Positions 7,495-19,211 are shown, counted from the stretch's first letter. The stretch: 64,000 bases of DNA from Stenotrophomonas sp. BIGb0135 (GCF_024810105.1 NZ_JANUDX010000006.1:62001-126000); one strand, 5' to 3'. Program-made: numbers and translations. The notes: generated from the sequence alone by a model not told the origin.

Positions 7495-10371
7495 TCAGAA
7501 GCGCTGGGTGTACTTCATGTACAGGAAGCGACCGATATCGAAACCGCCGTAGTAGGCGAAGCTCGAGTTCGGTGCCGAGTACATCAGCGGACCCTTGTGG
7601 TCGAACAGGTTGTTCGCACCGACGGCAATGGTGGCATCCCACGGCGCCTTCCAGCTGACCTGCAGGTCGTGGAAGGTGTTGGAGCCGGTCTTGCGCAGCG
7701 GTTCGGCTTCGCCGTTGGCCATGTGGTTCGGGGCATTGCACCAGAACTCGCCGGTGTCGATGCAGTCTTCCTTCATGCCGGAGTAGTAGCGCGCGGTGTA
7801 GTTGACACCGAAGTCGCCCATCGCCCAGTTGATGCCCACGTTCGAACGCACGCGGAACAGGCCGGCTTCGCCGACGCGACCGATCATGATGTTCTGACCG
7901 GCGGCGTTCTGGCCCTGCTCGTCATACTTGGACAGGTAGCTGGTCTGCCAGTCGATCGAGAACTGACCGATGGCCAGTTCCGGCAGGCGGTACTTGATGC
8001 CCAGGTCGTAACCTTCGGTTTCCATCTTGCCGAGGTTGGCGGTGCCGTAGGTCAGCGCGCTGACGTGGCCATCGCTGGCACGGACGACGCCTTCGCAACG
8101 GGCCGAATTGCCGAGCACGTAGCAGTCGCGCAGGATGCGGTCGACGCTGTCAGCGATGATCATGTCGCTGATTTCGTACTTGTACCAATCCAGCGAGATG
8201 TCCAGGCCCTGCACCCAACGCGGGCTCCAGACCAGACCGGCGGTCGTGCTCTTGGAGGTTTCCGGCTTCAGGTTCGGGTTGGCACCGGAGACGAACTGGT
8301 CACCGGACTGGCACGGCAGGGTCGAGCAGACCTTGTTGCCCTGGCCCAGCTGCACGTAGTCGGCCGGAACGCCCGCCGCCGAGCACGGACCGTTGCCGGC
8401 GACGCTGCCCGGTGCGCTGGTGCCGCACGGATCGATGTAGGACTCGAAGCTCGAGCTCAGGCCACCGTACAGATCGGAGATGGTCGGCGCGCGGAAGCCC
8501 TCGGCGTAGGTGCCGCGGACCAGCAGCTCGTCCATCGGACGCCAGGTCAGGCCGAACTTGCTGTTGGTGGTGCCACCGAAGTTGCTGTAGTCCGAGTAGC
8601 GGCTGGCCATGTTCAGGGTCAGCTCCTTGGCGAACGCCATGTCCGCCAGGATCGGCACGTTCAGCTCGAGGTAGACCTCGTTCAGATCGTACGCGCCGCG
8701 GGTCGGCTTCTGGCCCAGGCCGGTGGACTGGCCCGACTGCGCGAAGGCATCCGGGGTGTAGCTGCCTTCTTCCTTGCGGTGCTCGACGCCCATGGCGAAG
8801 CCCAGGTCACCGGCCGGCAGGGTCACGATCGACCCGGCCAGGTTCGCGGTGAAGCTGGTGGTCTTGGTGATGCCGCGGGTGGTGAAGGTCGGGAACAGGA
8901 AGTCCTGCAGCTCCTGGTCAGCCAGCGAACCCTGGCCCGAGACGCCATACGGCAGCAGCGGGTTCCACGGGCGGCAATCGCCCAGGATCGGGTTGGCGGC
9001 CGTGCCGCAACGGGCAACGCCGGTGCCGTCGATGAACGACGGGCCCAGCGCCTGGCGCGCCGCGATCAGGCTCATGTCGCCGCGCTGGGTCTTGATCGAC
9101 TCATTGCGATTCCACAGGGCGCCGACGTCCCAATCGAACGACTTGCCGCCCAGCTCGAAGAAGCCGCTGACGGTCGGTGCGAAGCGCAGGGTCTTCAGCT
9201 GGCTGTCGGTGGTGCGCGGCACTTCCCACAGGCGACGGCGGAAGCTGACGTCCTGGCCACCCACGCCATTGACGGCGGTCGGGTTGAACACGCTCGAACC
9301 GGACAGCGGGGTGTTGATGGTGGTCGAGTTGGACTGGTACGGGTAGCCGGCGATCTGCTGGAACGTCTGACGCTCGTTGTAGAGCAGGTCGGTGTTCAGG
9401 CTGATCGAATCGGTGAAGTCGTACGTACCGTTGATGTAGACCGACTTGCGCTTGACGCCGGTCAGCAGGGTCATCTGCTCATTGGCGTTGGAGTACTCGT
9501 CCGGGGTCAGCTCGTGGTAGTCGTTCGGATTGGTCGGGTTGCCGCCCTGGTTGAGGGTCTGCCACACCGCCGTCTTGGACGTGCGCGAGCAATCGAACAG
9601 CAGCGGGTTGCACCAGGTGCTGTTCTGGCTGATCGGGCTCCAGTCTTCACTGGTGGAGTTCGGGCCCAGTGCGCCGTCACGGCTGTACCAGCGGTCCTTG
9701 GCCCACACCGGGTCCTGCTTGGAGTATTCGGCCGACAGGGTCAGGCTGCCGCGCTCGCCCTTGGCACCCAGGGTCATCGAGTACTGCTGGCTGTCACCGT
9801 CGCCGTTGCCGTACTGGCCCACGTAGACGCTGGCTTCGCCGCCTTCCACGTTCTTGCGGGTGATCACGTTGACCACGCCGGCGATGGCGTCGGACCCGTA
9901 GATGGCCGAGGCGCCGTCCTTCAGGATCTCGATGCGCTCAACGGCCGACATCGGGATCTGGCTCAGGTCCTGCAGGCCTGCGGTGGAAGCGCCCAGGCGC
10001 TTGCCGTTCATCAGCACCAGGGTGCGCTCGGCGCCCAGGTTGCGGATGTCGACGTAGTAACCGCCGACGTTCTCGCCCGATGCCAGCGACTCCGAACGCG
10101 AGATGGCCGGCGAACCGGCCGAGGTCAGGTTGTTCAGCACGTCCGCGACGCTCGAGAAGCCCTGCTTTTCCAGGGTCTCACGGGTCATCGTCAGGATCGG
10201 CTGCTGCGTCTCCATGTTGGCGCCGCGGATGCGCGAGCCGGTGACCGAGATGCGGTCGAGGTCAGTGGTGCCGGAGGCAGCTTCCTGCGCCGAGGCAAAG
10301 CTCGGCGCCAGCGCCAGCGCAATGCCGGCGGGCAGAAGGCCCAGCCGCACTGCGGGAGTACGAAAATTCAT
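7495..10371 (-). CDS. TonB-dependent receptor, Oar-like, large
   Basis: Outer-membrane transporter of 958 residues. The signal peptide ends ALAPSFASAQ. The plug includes DLDRISVTGSRIRG, a TonB-box-like start, then RNLGAERTLVLMNGKRLGAS and ILKDGASAIYGSDAIAGVVNVITR. A long beta-barrel follows, and the protein ends in KYTQRF with the terminal Phe typical of outer-membrane barrels. No STN domain is present. Several cysteine pairs occur in extracellular loops (STWCNPLLFDCSRTS, GEFWCNAPN). It is 68 bp downstream of an AraC-family gene on the same strand, which may control it. Substrate unknown; carbohydrate or peptide uptake is usual for this group. Confidence 0.92.
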   Translation of the reverse strand: MNFRTPAVRLGLLPAGIALALAPSFASAQEAASGTTDLDRISVTGSRIRGANMETQQPILTMTRETLEKQGFSSVADVLNNLTSAGSPAISRSESLASGENVGGYYVDIRNLGAERTLVLMNGKRLGASTAGLQDLSQIPMSAVERIEILKDGASAIYGSDAIAGVVNVITRKNVEGGEASVYVGQYGNGDGDSQQYSMTLGAKGERGSLTLSAEYSKQDPVWAKDRWYSRDGALGPNSTSEDWSPISQNSTWCNPLLFDCSRTSKTAVWQTLNQGGNPTNPNDYHELTPDEYSNANEQMTLLTGVKRKSVYINGTYDFTDSISLNTDLLYNERQTFQQIAGYPYQSNSTTINTPLSGSSVFNPTAVNGVGGQDVSFRRRLWEVPRTTDSQLKTLRFAPTVSGFFELGGKSFDWDVGALWNRNESIKTQRGDMSLIAARQALGPSFIDGTGVARCGTAANPILGDCRPWNPLLPYGVSGQGSLADQELQDFLFPTFTTRGITKTTSFTANLAGSIVTLPAGDLGFAMGVEHRKEEGSYTPDAFAQSGQSTGLGQKPTRGAYDLNEVYLELNVPILADMAFAKELTLNMASRYSDYSNFGGTTNSKFGLTWRPMDELLVRGTYAEGFRAPTISDLYGGLSSSFESYIDPCGTSAPGSVAGNGPCSAAGVPADYVQLGQGNKVCSTLPCQSGDQFVSGANPNLKPETSKSTTAGLVWSPRWVQGLDISLDWYKYEISDMIIADSVDRILRDCYVLGNSARCEGVVRASDGHVSALTYGTANLGKMETEGYDLGIKYRLPELAIGQFSIDWQTSYLSKYDEQGQNAAGQNIMIGRVGEAGLFRVRSNVGINWAMGDFGVNYTARYYSGMKEDCIDTGEFWCNAPNHMANGEAEPLRKTGSNTFHDLQVSWKAPWDATIAVGANNLFDHKGPLMYSAPNSSFAYYGGFDIGRFLYMKYTQRF

Positions 10372-10439
10372 TTATCTCTCCGAGGTACGTTAGTAGCGTG
10401 TTAAAACGCCTCGGAAAGTTACGACTGCGTTACGGTTAA

Positions 10440-11321
10440 TTATTTGCGGGATGCCACCGGAGACTTTGCCGACTTTGGCGACAGCATTCCCACGCTCTCG
10501 CGGAAGCCTGACGCAGACTGCCCGTAACGCGCGCGAAACGCCCGTGCGAAGCTGCAGCAGTTGTCAAATCCACTCGCGGCCGCCACTTCGCCGATCATCA
10601 TGTCGGTATCACGCAGCAGGTCGGCCGCACGCTCCAGGCGCAGGCGCGCCGACAGCGACTGCGGGCTTTCCTCGTACAGGCTCTGGAAGGTCTTGGACAG
10701 GTACCAACTGGAGAAGTTGGTCAGCTCGGCCAGTTCGCCGATGCGCACCACGCGGTGACTGTTGCCCTCCAGGAACAGGCGCGCACGCTGCATGCGGCCG
10801 AACACCTGGCGCTTGCGCACGCGCGAGCGGCCCGGGCAACGCTGCACGCCGGTGGCCAGCACGCGCTGCAGCGAGGCCAGGTGCAGCAGCACCGGGCGCA
10901 GGGACTGGGCCGGCTGGCCGCTGGCCAGCGCGTCGCGCCACAGGCGCAGGGCCACGCGGACTTCGCTGCGGCTCATGCTGCCGCGGCCGGCGTACAGGCT
11001 GCAGTCGTCCAGCTGGCCCAGCGCGCGCAGCGCATCCGGGGTCAGGCTCAGCCCGATGCACAGCCCGTCGCGACCGGCCTGGATCATCGGCCGGGATTCC
11101 TTCTCGAAGGCGATCCACTCGCGCTGGCGCAGGCGGAAGCGGCCTTCCTTGGATTCCACCCAGGCGCTGCCACGCAGCTGCATCCACACGGTGAAGGTGG
11201 TGCCGGCGGTCTGCAGGCTGCCGAGCCGGGCCACGCCCAGACAGGTGGGCAGCGCGCCGTCGTCGACGATCTTGTCCAGGGAAAGCGATTGGCCGCGATC
11301 GGCCAGGGAGAGCTGACGCAT
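10440..11321 (-). CDS. AraC-family transcriptional regulator
   Basis: Cytoplasmic DNA-binding protein of 293 residues. The N-terminal part (about 1-150) is a cupin-like sensing region without recognisable ligand residues. The C-terminal 100 residues carry the double helix-turn-helix of AraC proteins (IGELAELTNFSSWYLSKTFQSLYEESPQSLSARLRLERAADLLRDTDMMIGEVAAASGFDNCCSFARAFRARYG, spanning about 195-270). ATG 11321 is preferred over 11363, which adds a short basic stretch. It is placed just upstream of the large TonB-dependent receptor and is its likely regulator. Confidence 0.9.
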   Translation of the reverse strand: MRQLSLADRGQSLSLDKIVDDGALPTCLGVARLGSLQTAGTTFTVWMQLRGSAWVESKEGRFRLRQREWIAFEKESRPMIQAGRDGLCIGLSLTPDALRALGQLDDCSLYAGRGSMSRSEVRVALRLWRDALASGQPAQSLRPVLLHLASLQRVLATGVQRCPGRSRVRKRQVFGRMQRARLFLEGNSHRVVRIGELAELTNFSSWYLSKTFQSLYEESPQSLSARLRLERAADLLRDTDMMIGEVAAASGFDNCCSFARAFRARYGQSASGFRESVGMLSPKSAKSPVASRK

Positions 11322-11442
11322 GACTGCACCGTGTTTGCCGTTACTGGGCAAACGTTTTGCCAAATCAGGCCGACGCGGTCAGGAAGGTTCAACGAGATTC
11401 ATCCGAATTCGACACGAGGCCGATACGAAGGAATCACGAAGA

Positions 11443-13752
11443 CTATTTTCCCTTTGGCAACAAGGCGTTGGAGATGGCGGAAAACACCGGGGCAGGCGCA
11501 TCGGGCAGCGTCATCACGCCGATATCGGCGCCATCGGCGACCGCCAGGGCCACGTACAGGGCGCTGCCATCGCGCTGCGCACTGAAGCCGTTGCCGGCGC
11601 TCAGGCGCTCGCCGTCCAGGCAGTACTCGACACCCGGCGCGCCGGCCGTGATGCGCGAGAACAGCGTGGCGCAATCGGCGCGGTTGGACAGGTAATCGAC
11701 GCTGCCATGTGGGGCCACGGTCCAGGTGCGGTAGCGCCAGCGCGATGGCCGGTCATCGCTGACCTGCTGGATGCTGTCGGCAGTGAGCTGCGCATCGGCC
11801 GACCACAGCCCGCCCGCCGACAGCCGGGTGAACAGCACGCGCCGGGTGGAGGGATCGAAGCGCGCCTGCGAGACCCCGTCGATGCTGCCCAGCAGTTTCC
11901 ACGGCGTACTGCGGCGGTCGAACAGGGACAGCCGCATGCGCTCGTGCTCGTCGCGATCGACCACCAGCAGGTGCTGGGCATCGGCGGCATACAAGGCCTG
12001 CAGCGGTTGCGCGACCGGCACCGGCAGCGCCACCACCTGTTCGTCGCGCGGGGACACTTCATAGATGATCGGATTGGCCTGCGCATCGCGGCCGGACACC
12101 AGCAGATGGGTGCTGTCCGGCGACCAGTCGGCGGCCTGCCGGGTCTCCGGGCGCAATCCCTCGACCGGGCGCAGCGATTCCGGGCGGCCCAGGTCGGCCC
12201 ACCACAGGCCGTAGTTGCCGGAGCGGTCGGAGGTGAACACCAGTTGCCGGCCGTCGGGCGCGAGCATGGGCTGGCCATCGCGGCCGTTGGAGGCGAACAG
12301 GCGCTCGGGCTGGCCCGGCCGGCCGTCGGTGAGCGGCACGCGGAACAGGCCGAACTGGGCCTTGCGGTGGACGAAGGCGAGCATTTCGCTGTTGCGCGCC
12401 ACTGCCGGCGACTGCGCATCGTCGATGCCGACATCGCGCAGCGTGCGGGTCTCCACGTCCAGCTCGTACAACCGCGATTCGCTGTCCACGCGCCGGCCGA
12501 ACACGATGTGGCGGCTCTCGCTGCGCCACGCCCAGCCACGGATCTCGGCCGAATCGTCGGTGAGCTGCTCGGGCACCCCGCCGGCGGCAGGCAGGCGCCA
12601 GAGGTCGCCGATCTGCGGGTTGCGCACGAACACGATCCAGCGTCCATCGGGCGAGTAGCGCGGGGCGTAGTCGAAGCTGTCCTCGGCGACCTGGTAGTCC
12701 AGCGGCGTCCAGCGCCCGCTGGCGATATCCAGCACGCGGATGCCACGGTGAGCGAAGCGGCCGGCCAGCGAGCCGAACACCAGCCCACGGCCATCCGGGG
12801 TCCAGTCGAAGCTGAGCAGTTCGGTGCCGTCGCAGCGGGTGACGTGGCGCACCGCGCCGCCGGTGGCACTGGCGATCAGCACCTCGCAGCCGGCATCGGG
12901 ACCGAAGCGCGCAAAGGCGATCTCGCGCCCGTTCGGCGACCAGTTCGGAAAGCGGTCCGAGTAGCCGTCCGGCGTATCGGCAAGCAGCCGCGCGGGGGCG
13001 TTGCCGGAGGTCTGCACCTTGATCGTGCTGCCCTGGCGTGCGCTGCTGTCGGCCTCGTAGGCCACCTGCGAGCCATCCGGGGAAAGCGTGGGATAGGTCT
13101 CGAAGCCGGCGGTGGCGGTGATCAGTCGATACGGCCGCTGCGGGCTGCCGACCACGCGGCTGCCATCCTCGAGCACGCCGCTGCCGGCGGAGGCCGGCGC
13201 AGGCCGTTGCAGCAGCAGCGCGGTCATCACCAATAGCGCGATCAGCATGGCGATGCCCAGCGCGAGCAGCACGTAACGCCGCATCCGTCGCCAGCGACTG
13301 CGCGGCGACGAGGCGACGCCATCGTCCGTGCCCGGCGCACTCGAAAGCACCGCGTCGGCGGAACTTTCGAGTGCGTCCGGCGCGGGCGCCGCGACAGCAT
13401 CCTGCACGGTGACCGGCACGAGCAGGCGGTAACCGGTCTTGGCGATGGTCTCGATGTACGGCGTGCCGGTGACATCGTCACTGCTGAACGCCTTGCGCAA
13501 CTGGGTGACGGCCTGGGTGAGCACATCGTTGGTCGGCAGCGTATCGGGCCACACCTCGGCGAACAGTTCATCGCGGGTGACCACCGCCCCCGGCGAGCGC
13601 ATCAACGCCTTCAGCACGCCCAATGCCTTGGGCGTCAGCCGACGTGGACGGCGCGCGCCCGGCACGCTGACCTCACGGGAGGACAACGTCACGGTGCAAT
13701 CGCCGATCCTGATCACATCGACTGGGGGAGACTCGCTAGTGGGGCTGATCAT
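11443..13752 (-). CDS. membrane-anchored winged-helix regulator with periplasmic PD40/TolB-like propeller
   Basis: Protein of 769 residues with the CadC-like layout. Residues 12-100 are an OmpR-type winged helix (RRLTPKALGVLKALMRSPGAVVTRDELFAEVW...NDVLTQAVTQLRKAF...IETIAKTGYRLLVPV). A single membrane segment lies near 160-182 (YVLLALGIAMLIALLVMTALLL). The rest, in the periplasm, has repeated PD40 strands such as YPTLSPDGSQVAYEAD, FPNWSPNGREIAFARFG, DWTPDGRGLVFGS and RYSPDGRWIVFVR. It could transmit an envelope signal directly to DNA without phosphorylation. Target genes are unknown. ATG 13752 is used; an upstream in-frame ATG at 13839 would add a doubtful leader. Confidence 0.87.
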   Translation of the reverse strand: MISPTSESPPVDVIRIGDCTVTLSSREVSVPGARRPRRLTPKALGVLKALMRSPGAVVTRDELFAEVWPDTLPTNDVLTQAVTQLRKAFSSDDVTGTPYIETIAKTGYRLLVPVTVQDAVAAPAPDALESSADAVLSSAPGTDDGVASSPRSRWRRMRRYVLLALGIAMLIALLVMTALLLQRPAPASAGSGVLEDGSRVVGSPQRPYRLITATAGFETYPTLSPDGSQVAYEADSSARQGSTIKVQTSGNAPARLLADTPDGYSDRFPNWSPNGREIAFARFGPDAGCEVLIASATGGAVRHVTRCDGTELLSFDWTPDGRGLVFGSLAGRFAHRGIRVLDIASGRWTPLDYQVAEDSFDYAPRYSPDGRWIVFVRNPQIGDLWRLPAAGGVPEQLTDDSAEIRGWAWRSESRHIVFGRRVDSESRLYELDVETRTLRDVGIDDAQSPAVARNSEMLAFVHRKAQFGLFRVPLTDGRPGQPERLFASNGRDGQPMLAPDGRQLVFTSDRSGNYGLWWADLGRPESLRPVEGLRPETRQAADWSPDSTHLLVSGRDAQANPIIYEVSPRDEQVVALPVPVAQPLQALYAADAQHLLVVDRDEHERMRLSLFDRRSTPWKLLGSIDGVSQARFDPSTRRVLFTRLSAGGLWSADAQLTADSIQQVSDDRPSRWRYRTWTVAPHGSVDYLSNRADCATLFSRITAGAPGVEYCLDGERLSAGNGFSAQRDGSALYVALAVADGADIGVMTLPDAPAPVFSAISNALLPKGK

Positions 13753-13866
13753 TCCGGTGCTACGAGTGAATGCAGAACAACAGGAACGCAGCATCCATCG
13801 CAACCGAACACCGATCGAACGAACCGCCAGATTCCGCACATGCCATCAGCGCAAACCGCAAAAAAA

Positions 13867-13994
13867 CTGAAGCGCGCGAATACTAGCCTATGCCGGTTAA
13901 CTGCGCCTGTGCGCGTGGACAACATCAGGCTCTCTCTCGCCGACGAATTCACATAAATCGCTTCAGTATTCGCGCCTTCGGGCGCGAATTTTTT
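13867..13994 (+). ncRNA. possible small RNA or leader ending in an intrinsic terminator
   Basis: On the plus strand ATTCGCGCC (13968-13976), a TTCG loop and GGCGCGAAT (13981-13989) are followed by five T, a good terminator. No plus-strand gene lies upstream. The arm 13965-13975 (AGTATTCGCGC) can instead pair with GCGCGAATACT at 13874-13884, and CGCTTCAG (13959-13966) with CTGAAGCG (13867-13874). These exclusive pairings look like a structured RNA. There is no other support for transcription. Confidence 0.3.
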
Positions 13995-14003
13995 ATCTGC
14001 GAT

Positions 14004-14681
14004 TCAGTTTCGTCCACGCCGAAGCATGGTCAATCCGACCAGCCTGGACACCACCAAAGCCACGTACATCACGCCTGCAAACTGCTCCAGCATGACCAGT
14101 GCCCGGGCCTGTGGATGCACCGGCACGACATCGCTCAAACCGACCCCGGACAGCAAGCTGAAGCTGAGATAAAGCAGCTCCATCCAGGTGCGCAATTCGG
14201 TTTCGCTGGTGGCCAGGAAACTGCCCGGGTACCACTGCTGGCAGACCGAGAAGGCGAACGCGAATGCCCAGGCGAGCAGGGTGAATGTCGCCCCGGCCGC
14301 AAACAGCTCGTCGCGGGTGACCTTGTGGTCCTGCAGCATGTAGGCGGTGAGGCTGCCGGCGGTATAGAAGTACAGCAGGCACTCCAGCAGTTGCGCGGTG
14401 GTGGTGAGTGCGGGCCGGCCCAACAGGGCGCCGCTGATGGAGAACACCACCGAGGGAATCGCCAGCAGCAACGCCAGCCACATGCCCAGCGGGCTGCGCC
14501 GCACCACCCACAACGCCAGGCCGAGCACGGCAATGCCGAACGCGCCGAACACCGCGCGGCTGGCCCCGGCCTCGTCCATCGCCGGGTACAGCAGCACGCC
14601 CAGCAACTGAACACCGAGCAGCCAGGCCGACGGATGCCGGCGGGCGATGGCCAGCCATTTGGTGGTGCGTGCGATGGCCAT
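14004..14681 (-). CDS. membrane protein of the two-TM ion-channel family, altered selectivity filter
   Basis: Integral membrane protein of 225 residues with about six hydrophobic segments. The last third matches the Ion_trans_2 layout: a pore helix (LYLSFSLLSGVGLSDVVPVHPQARALVMLEQFAGVMYVALVVSRLVGL). In potassium channels this position reads T-x-G-Y-G-D; here it reads SGVGLSD, so potassium selectivity is doubtful. ATG 14681 is preferred because hydrophobic coding starts there. It is 104 bp downstream of thiC on the same strand and may be read through from it, but no functional link is evident. Confidence 0.7.
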   Translation of the reverse strand: MAIARTTKWLAIARRHPSAWLLGVQLLGVLLYPAMDEAGASRAVFGAFGIAVLGLALWVVRRSPLGMWLALLLAIPSVVFSISGALLGRPALTTTAQLLECLLYFYTAGSLTAYMLQDHKVTRDELFAAGATFTLLAWAFAFAFSVCQQWYPGSFLATSETELRTWMELLYLSFSLLSGVGLSDVVPVHPQARALVMLEQFAGVMYVALVVSRLVGLTMLRRGRN

Positions 14682-14785
14682 GCCAGATCCCTTCCCTGCC
14701 CCGGTTGCCGCCGAGCTTAGCGCGTTGCCCGCGGTGGTCGCATGAGCGTGCCGGGACGGCGAGCGCGCCGCCCCGGCACGGCCCA

Positions 14786-16777
<1,992 letters not shown>

Positions 16778-16789
16778 TCACCTGTTGCG

Positions 16790-16870
16790 AAGCATCCCTA
16801 CGCCGGTGTCAACCGGATCAGGTTCGAAGGGACTATCTCAACCGTGGCCGTTGGGCCGCGGTACCCCCGC
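16790..16870 (-). promoter_or_regulatory. TPP (THI-box) riboswitch in the thiC leader
   Basis: Read on the minus strand the leader contains GCGGGGGTACC, then GGTTGAGATAGTCCCTTC, GAACCTGATCCGGTTGACAC and CGGCGTAGGGA in order. These are the conserved elements of the thiamine diphosphate aptamer (the CUGAGA-type segment, the ACCUGAUC segment and the GCGUAGGGA segment). It lies 127 bases before the thiC start, as expected for control of thiC by TPP. Confidence 0.95.
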
Positions 16871-17123
16871 TTCGGGGCGAATTAGACCACAACACCGACG
16901 CGATTGGCGCATCCCCGACGAGCGCGTCGGCGGCGCCGGCTTGAACGTGAACAATGCGCTGACAGTGCATGGCCTAGAATGCTGCGGCGCGGCAGGGCCT
17001 CTCCCGTCCGCAGCGGAGTTCCGCATCGCCCGGCATCGACCGGCTTGAATCGCCCCAGCGGGTGTTGTCGCGCTGGAGACGGCAGGCATTGGCTCGCCTC
17101 ATTCGTACGGAGAAACTCCCCGC

Positions 17124-18692
17124 ATGGTGTTTCGCATTTCCATCGCACTGATCGTCATCCTGGTGCTGATCGCCGGCCTCGCGCCCGGCCCCTTCAACGA
17201 CGTGGTGCAGAGTGGCCTGGGCCACATCATCCGCAGCACCGGCTGGCTGTACCTGCTGGTGGTGTTCATCACCCTGTCGTTCCTGATGTACCTGGCGTTC
17301 GGCCGGCTGGGTTCGCTGCGCATCGGCGGCGAAGATGCCGAGCCGGACTTCTCCAACGCGAGCTGGATGTCGATGCTGTTTGCCGCGGGCATGGGCATCG
17401 GCCTGGTGTTCTGGGGGGCCGCCGAACCGATCTCGCACTTCATCAAGCCGCCGGAAGGATTGGCGCCGCAGAGCATGGAGGCCGCCCGTGCCTCGATGCG
17501 CTATGCGTTCTTCCACTGGGGCCTGCATCCGTGGGCGATCTATGCGCTGATCGGGCTGGCGATGGCCTGGTTCCAGTTCAACCGCAACGGCCGCGGCTTG
17601 ATCAGCGACCTGCTGCAGCCGCTGATCGGCGCCCACCACCGTGGCTGGATCGGCACGGTGGTCAACGTGGCGGCCGTGGTGGCAACGGCCATCGGCGTGG
17701 CCACCACGCTGGGCTTCGGCACGATCCAGATCGCCGCGGGGCTGCAGCGGGTGTTCGGCATCCGCGATTCGATCCCGGTGCAGCTGACCATCATCGCGGT
17801 GGCCTTCGTGCTGTACATGGCCTCCACCACCAGCGGGGTCAACCGCGGCATCAAGTGGCTGTCCAATTTCAACCTCGGCCTGGCTGCGCTGCTGCTGGCC
17901 CTGGTGCTGGTGCTGGGGCCCACCGGCTTCATCTTCGATACGTTCACCACCACCATCGGCTCGTACCTCAATTCGCTGGTGACGATGAGCCTGCGCATGT
18001 CGCCGTTCTCCGGCAGTACGTGGGTGGCCGACTGGACGATCTTCTACTGGGCGTGGTGGATCGCATGGGCGCCGTTCGTGGGCTCGTTCATTGCGCGGGT
18101 CTCGCGCGGGCGCAGCATCCGCGAGTTCGTGCTGGGCGTGGTGATCGCGCCGAGCGTGCTGGGCTTCCTGTGGTTCTCGGTGTTTGGCGGGACCGCGCTG
18201 TGGTCGCAGATCTTCGGGCACGTGGACCTGGCCCAGGCGCTGGGCAACGGCTACGAGACGGTGCTGTTCACCATGTTCGACAGCCTGCCGATGCCGACGG
18301 TGCTGTCGGTGATCGCGCTGGTGCTGCTGATGATCTTCTTCGTGACCTCGGCCGATTCGGCGGTGCTGGTGCTGGCGACGATGTCCACCGAGGAAGCCGG
18401 CGATCCGCCGCTGGCACGACGCATGGTGTGGGGCGTGGCGATCGCGCTGATCGCCGGGGTGTTGCTGCTGGCCGGCGGCCTGACCGCGCTGCAGGGCATG
18501 ATCACGATCGCGGCGCTGCCGTTTGCGCTGCTGATGCTGCTGGTGATGTGGTCGCTGTACCGGGTACTCGATACCGAGTACGCCCTGCAGCGCCGCCGCG
18601 CCCAGCGGGCGCGACGGATGATGGACGAGTGGATCGAGCGCGAGATCGCCGCGCAGGAAGAAACGCGCGACGAGGCGGCGCGGGCACCTTAG
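17124..18692 (+). CDS. BCCT-family betaine/choline/carnitine transporter
   Basis: Inner-membrane secondary transporter of 522 residues with about 12 membrane helices. The glycine-rich unwound helix reads GMGIGLVFWGAAEP, and the signature tryptophan segment reads WTIFYWAWWIAWAPFVGSFIARVSRGRSIREF. The aromatic residues fit binding of a trimethylammonium compound. It lacks the long C-terminal osmosensing tail of BetP but ends with a charged helix (RRRAQRARRMMDEWIEREIAAQEE). It is divergent from thiC and alone in its transcription unit. Probable role: uptake of an osmoprotectant or betaine; the exact substrate is not determined. Confidence 0.93.
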   Translation: MVFRISIALIVILVLIAGLAPGPFNDVVQSGLGHIIRSTGWLYLLVVFITLSFLMYLAFGRLGSLRIGGEDAEPDFSNASWMSMLFAAGMGIGLVFWGAAEPISHFIKPPEGLAPQSMEAARASMRYAFFHWGLHPWAIYALIGLAMAWFQFNRNGRGLISDLLQPLIGAHHRGWIGTVVNVAAVVATAIGVATTLGFGTIQIAAGLQRVFGIRDSIPVQLTIIAVAFVLYMASTTSGVNRGIKWLSNFNLGLAALLLALVLVLGPTGFIFDTFTTTIGSYLNSLVTMSLRMSPFSGSTWVADWTIFYWAWWIAWAPFVGSFIARVSRGRSIREFVLGVVIAPSVLGFLWFSVFGGTALWSQIFGHVDLAQALGNGYETVLFTMFDSLPMPTVLSVIALVLLMIFFVTSADSAVLVLATMSTEEAGDPPLARRMVWGVAIALIAGVLLLAGGLTALQGMITIAALPFALLMLLVMWSLYRVLDTEYALQRRRAQRARRMMDEWIEREIAAQEETRDEAARAP

Positions 18693-18724
18693 TGGTGTGG
18701 CCGTGAGGCCCGTGGGTGGGGCGG

Positions 18725-19060
18725 GGCGGGAGAGCAGCCGAGCGTGGCTCGGCTCTACCTGGGATGGGTCGCGATTGTCGGGGGGGTGATGGTGCGTGGG
18801 CGTTTCGCGATCCCGTGCACCCTGCCCTTGGACACATGGCTGGGCGGTTGGGGAGAGCAGCCGAGCGTGGCTCGGCTCTACCTGGGATGGGTCGCGATTG
18901 TCGGGGTTGGGGTGATGGTGCGTGGGCGTTTCGCGATCCCGTGCACCTCGGCCTTGGGGACATGGCTGGGCGGTTGGGGAGAGCAGCCGAGCGTGGCTCG
19001 GCTCTACCTGGGATGGGTTGCGATTGTCGGGGTTGGGGGGTGATGGTGCGTGGGCGTTTC
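18725..19060. repeat. tandem array of about 125-bp units each carrying a GTAG-type REP palindrome
   Basis: The 518-base gap between the BCCT gene and ggt holds no gene. Three near-identical units begin at 18733, 18856 and 18982 (periods 123 and 126). Each starts with a palindrome AGCCGAGCGTGGCTCGGCT followed by CTAC, the reverse of a GTAG-headed REP, then ATGGGT and a shared spacer with GCGTGGGCGTTTCGCGATC. The third unit is shortened. It follows the 3' end of the transporter gene and probably limits transcription or mRNA decay between the convergent genes. Confidence 0.9.
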
Positions 19061-19108
19061 GGGATCTTGATGGGTCACGGCCGGTGGGCTGGGGTTGACG
19101 TTGCACTG

Positions 19109-19187
19109 GTAGTGCCGAGCCATGCTCGGCAGCAACATTCCTCAGCCAACGGCCCCCAGACAATGAGCGCGGAAGGCGCAGCCACGC
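19109..19187. repeat. two further REP-like palindromes before ggt
   Basis: A GTAG-headed palindrome (GTAGTGCCGAGCCATGCTCG) starts at 19109, and a different one with the stem AGCCACGCATGGCGTGGCT lies near 19178-19196. The second stem resembles those of other GTAG families in this window. Confidence 0.7.
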
Positions 19188-19211
19188 ATGGCGTGGCTCT
19201 GCCTCGCGTGG

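Noticed and set aside
7453..10404. 983-codon plus-strand open frame
   Set aside because: It mirrors the Oar-type receptor on the opposite strand and shows no recognisable motif.
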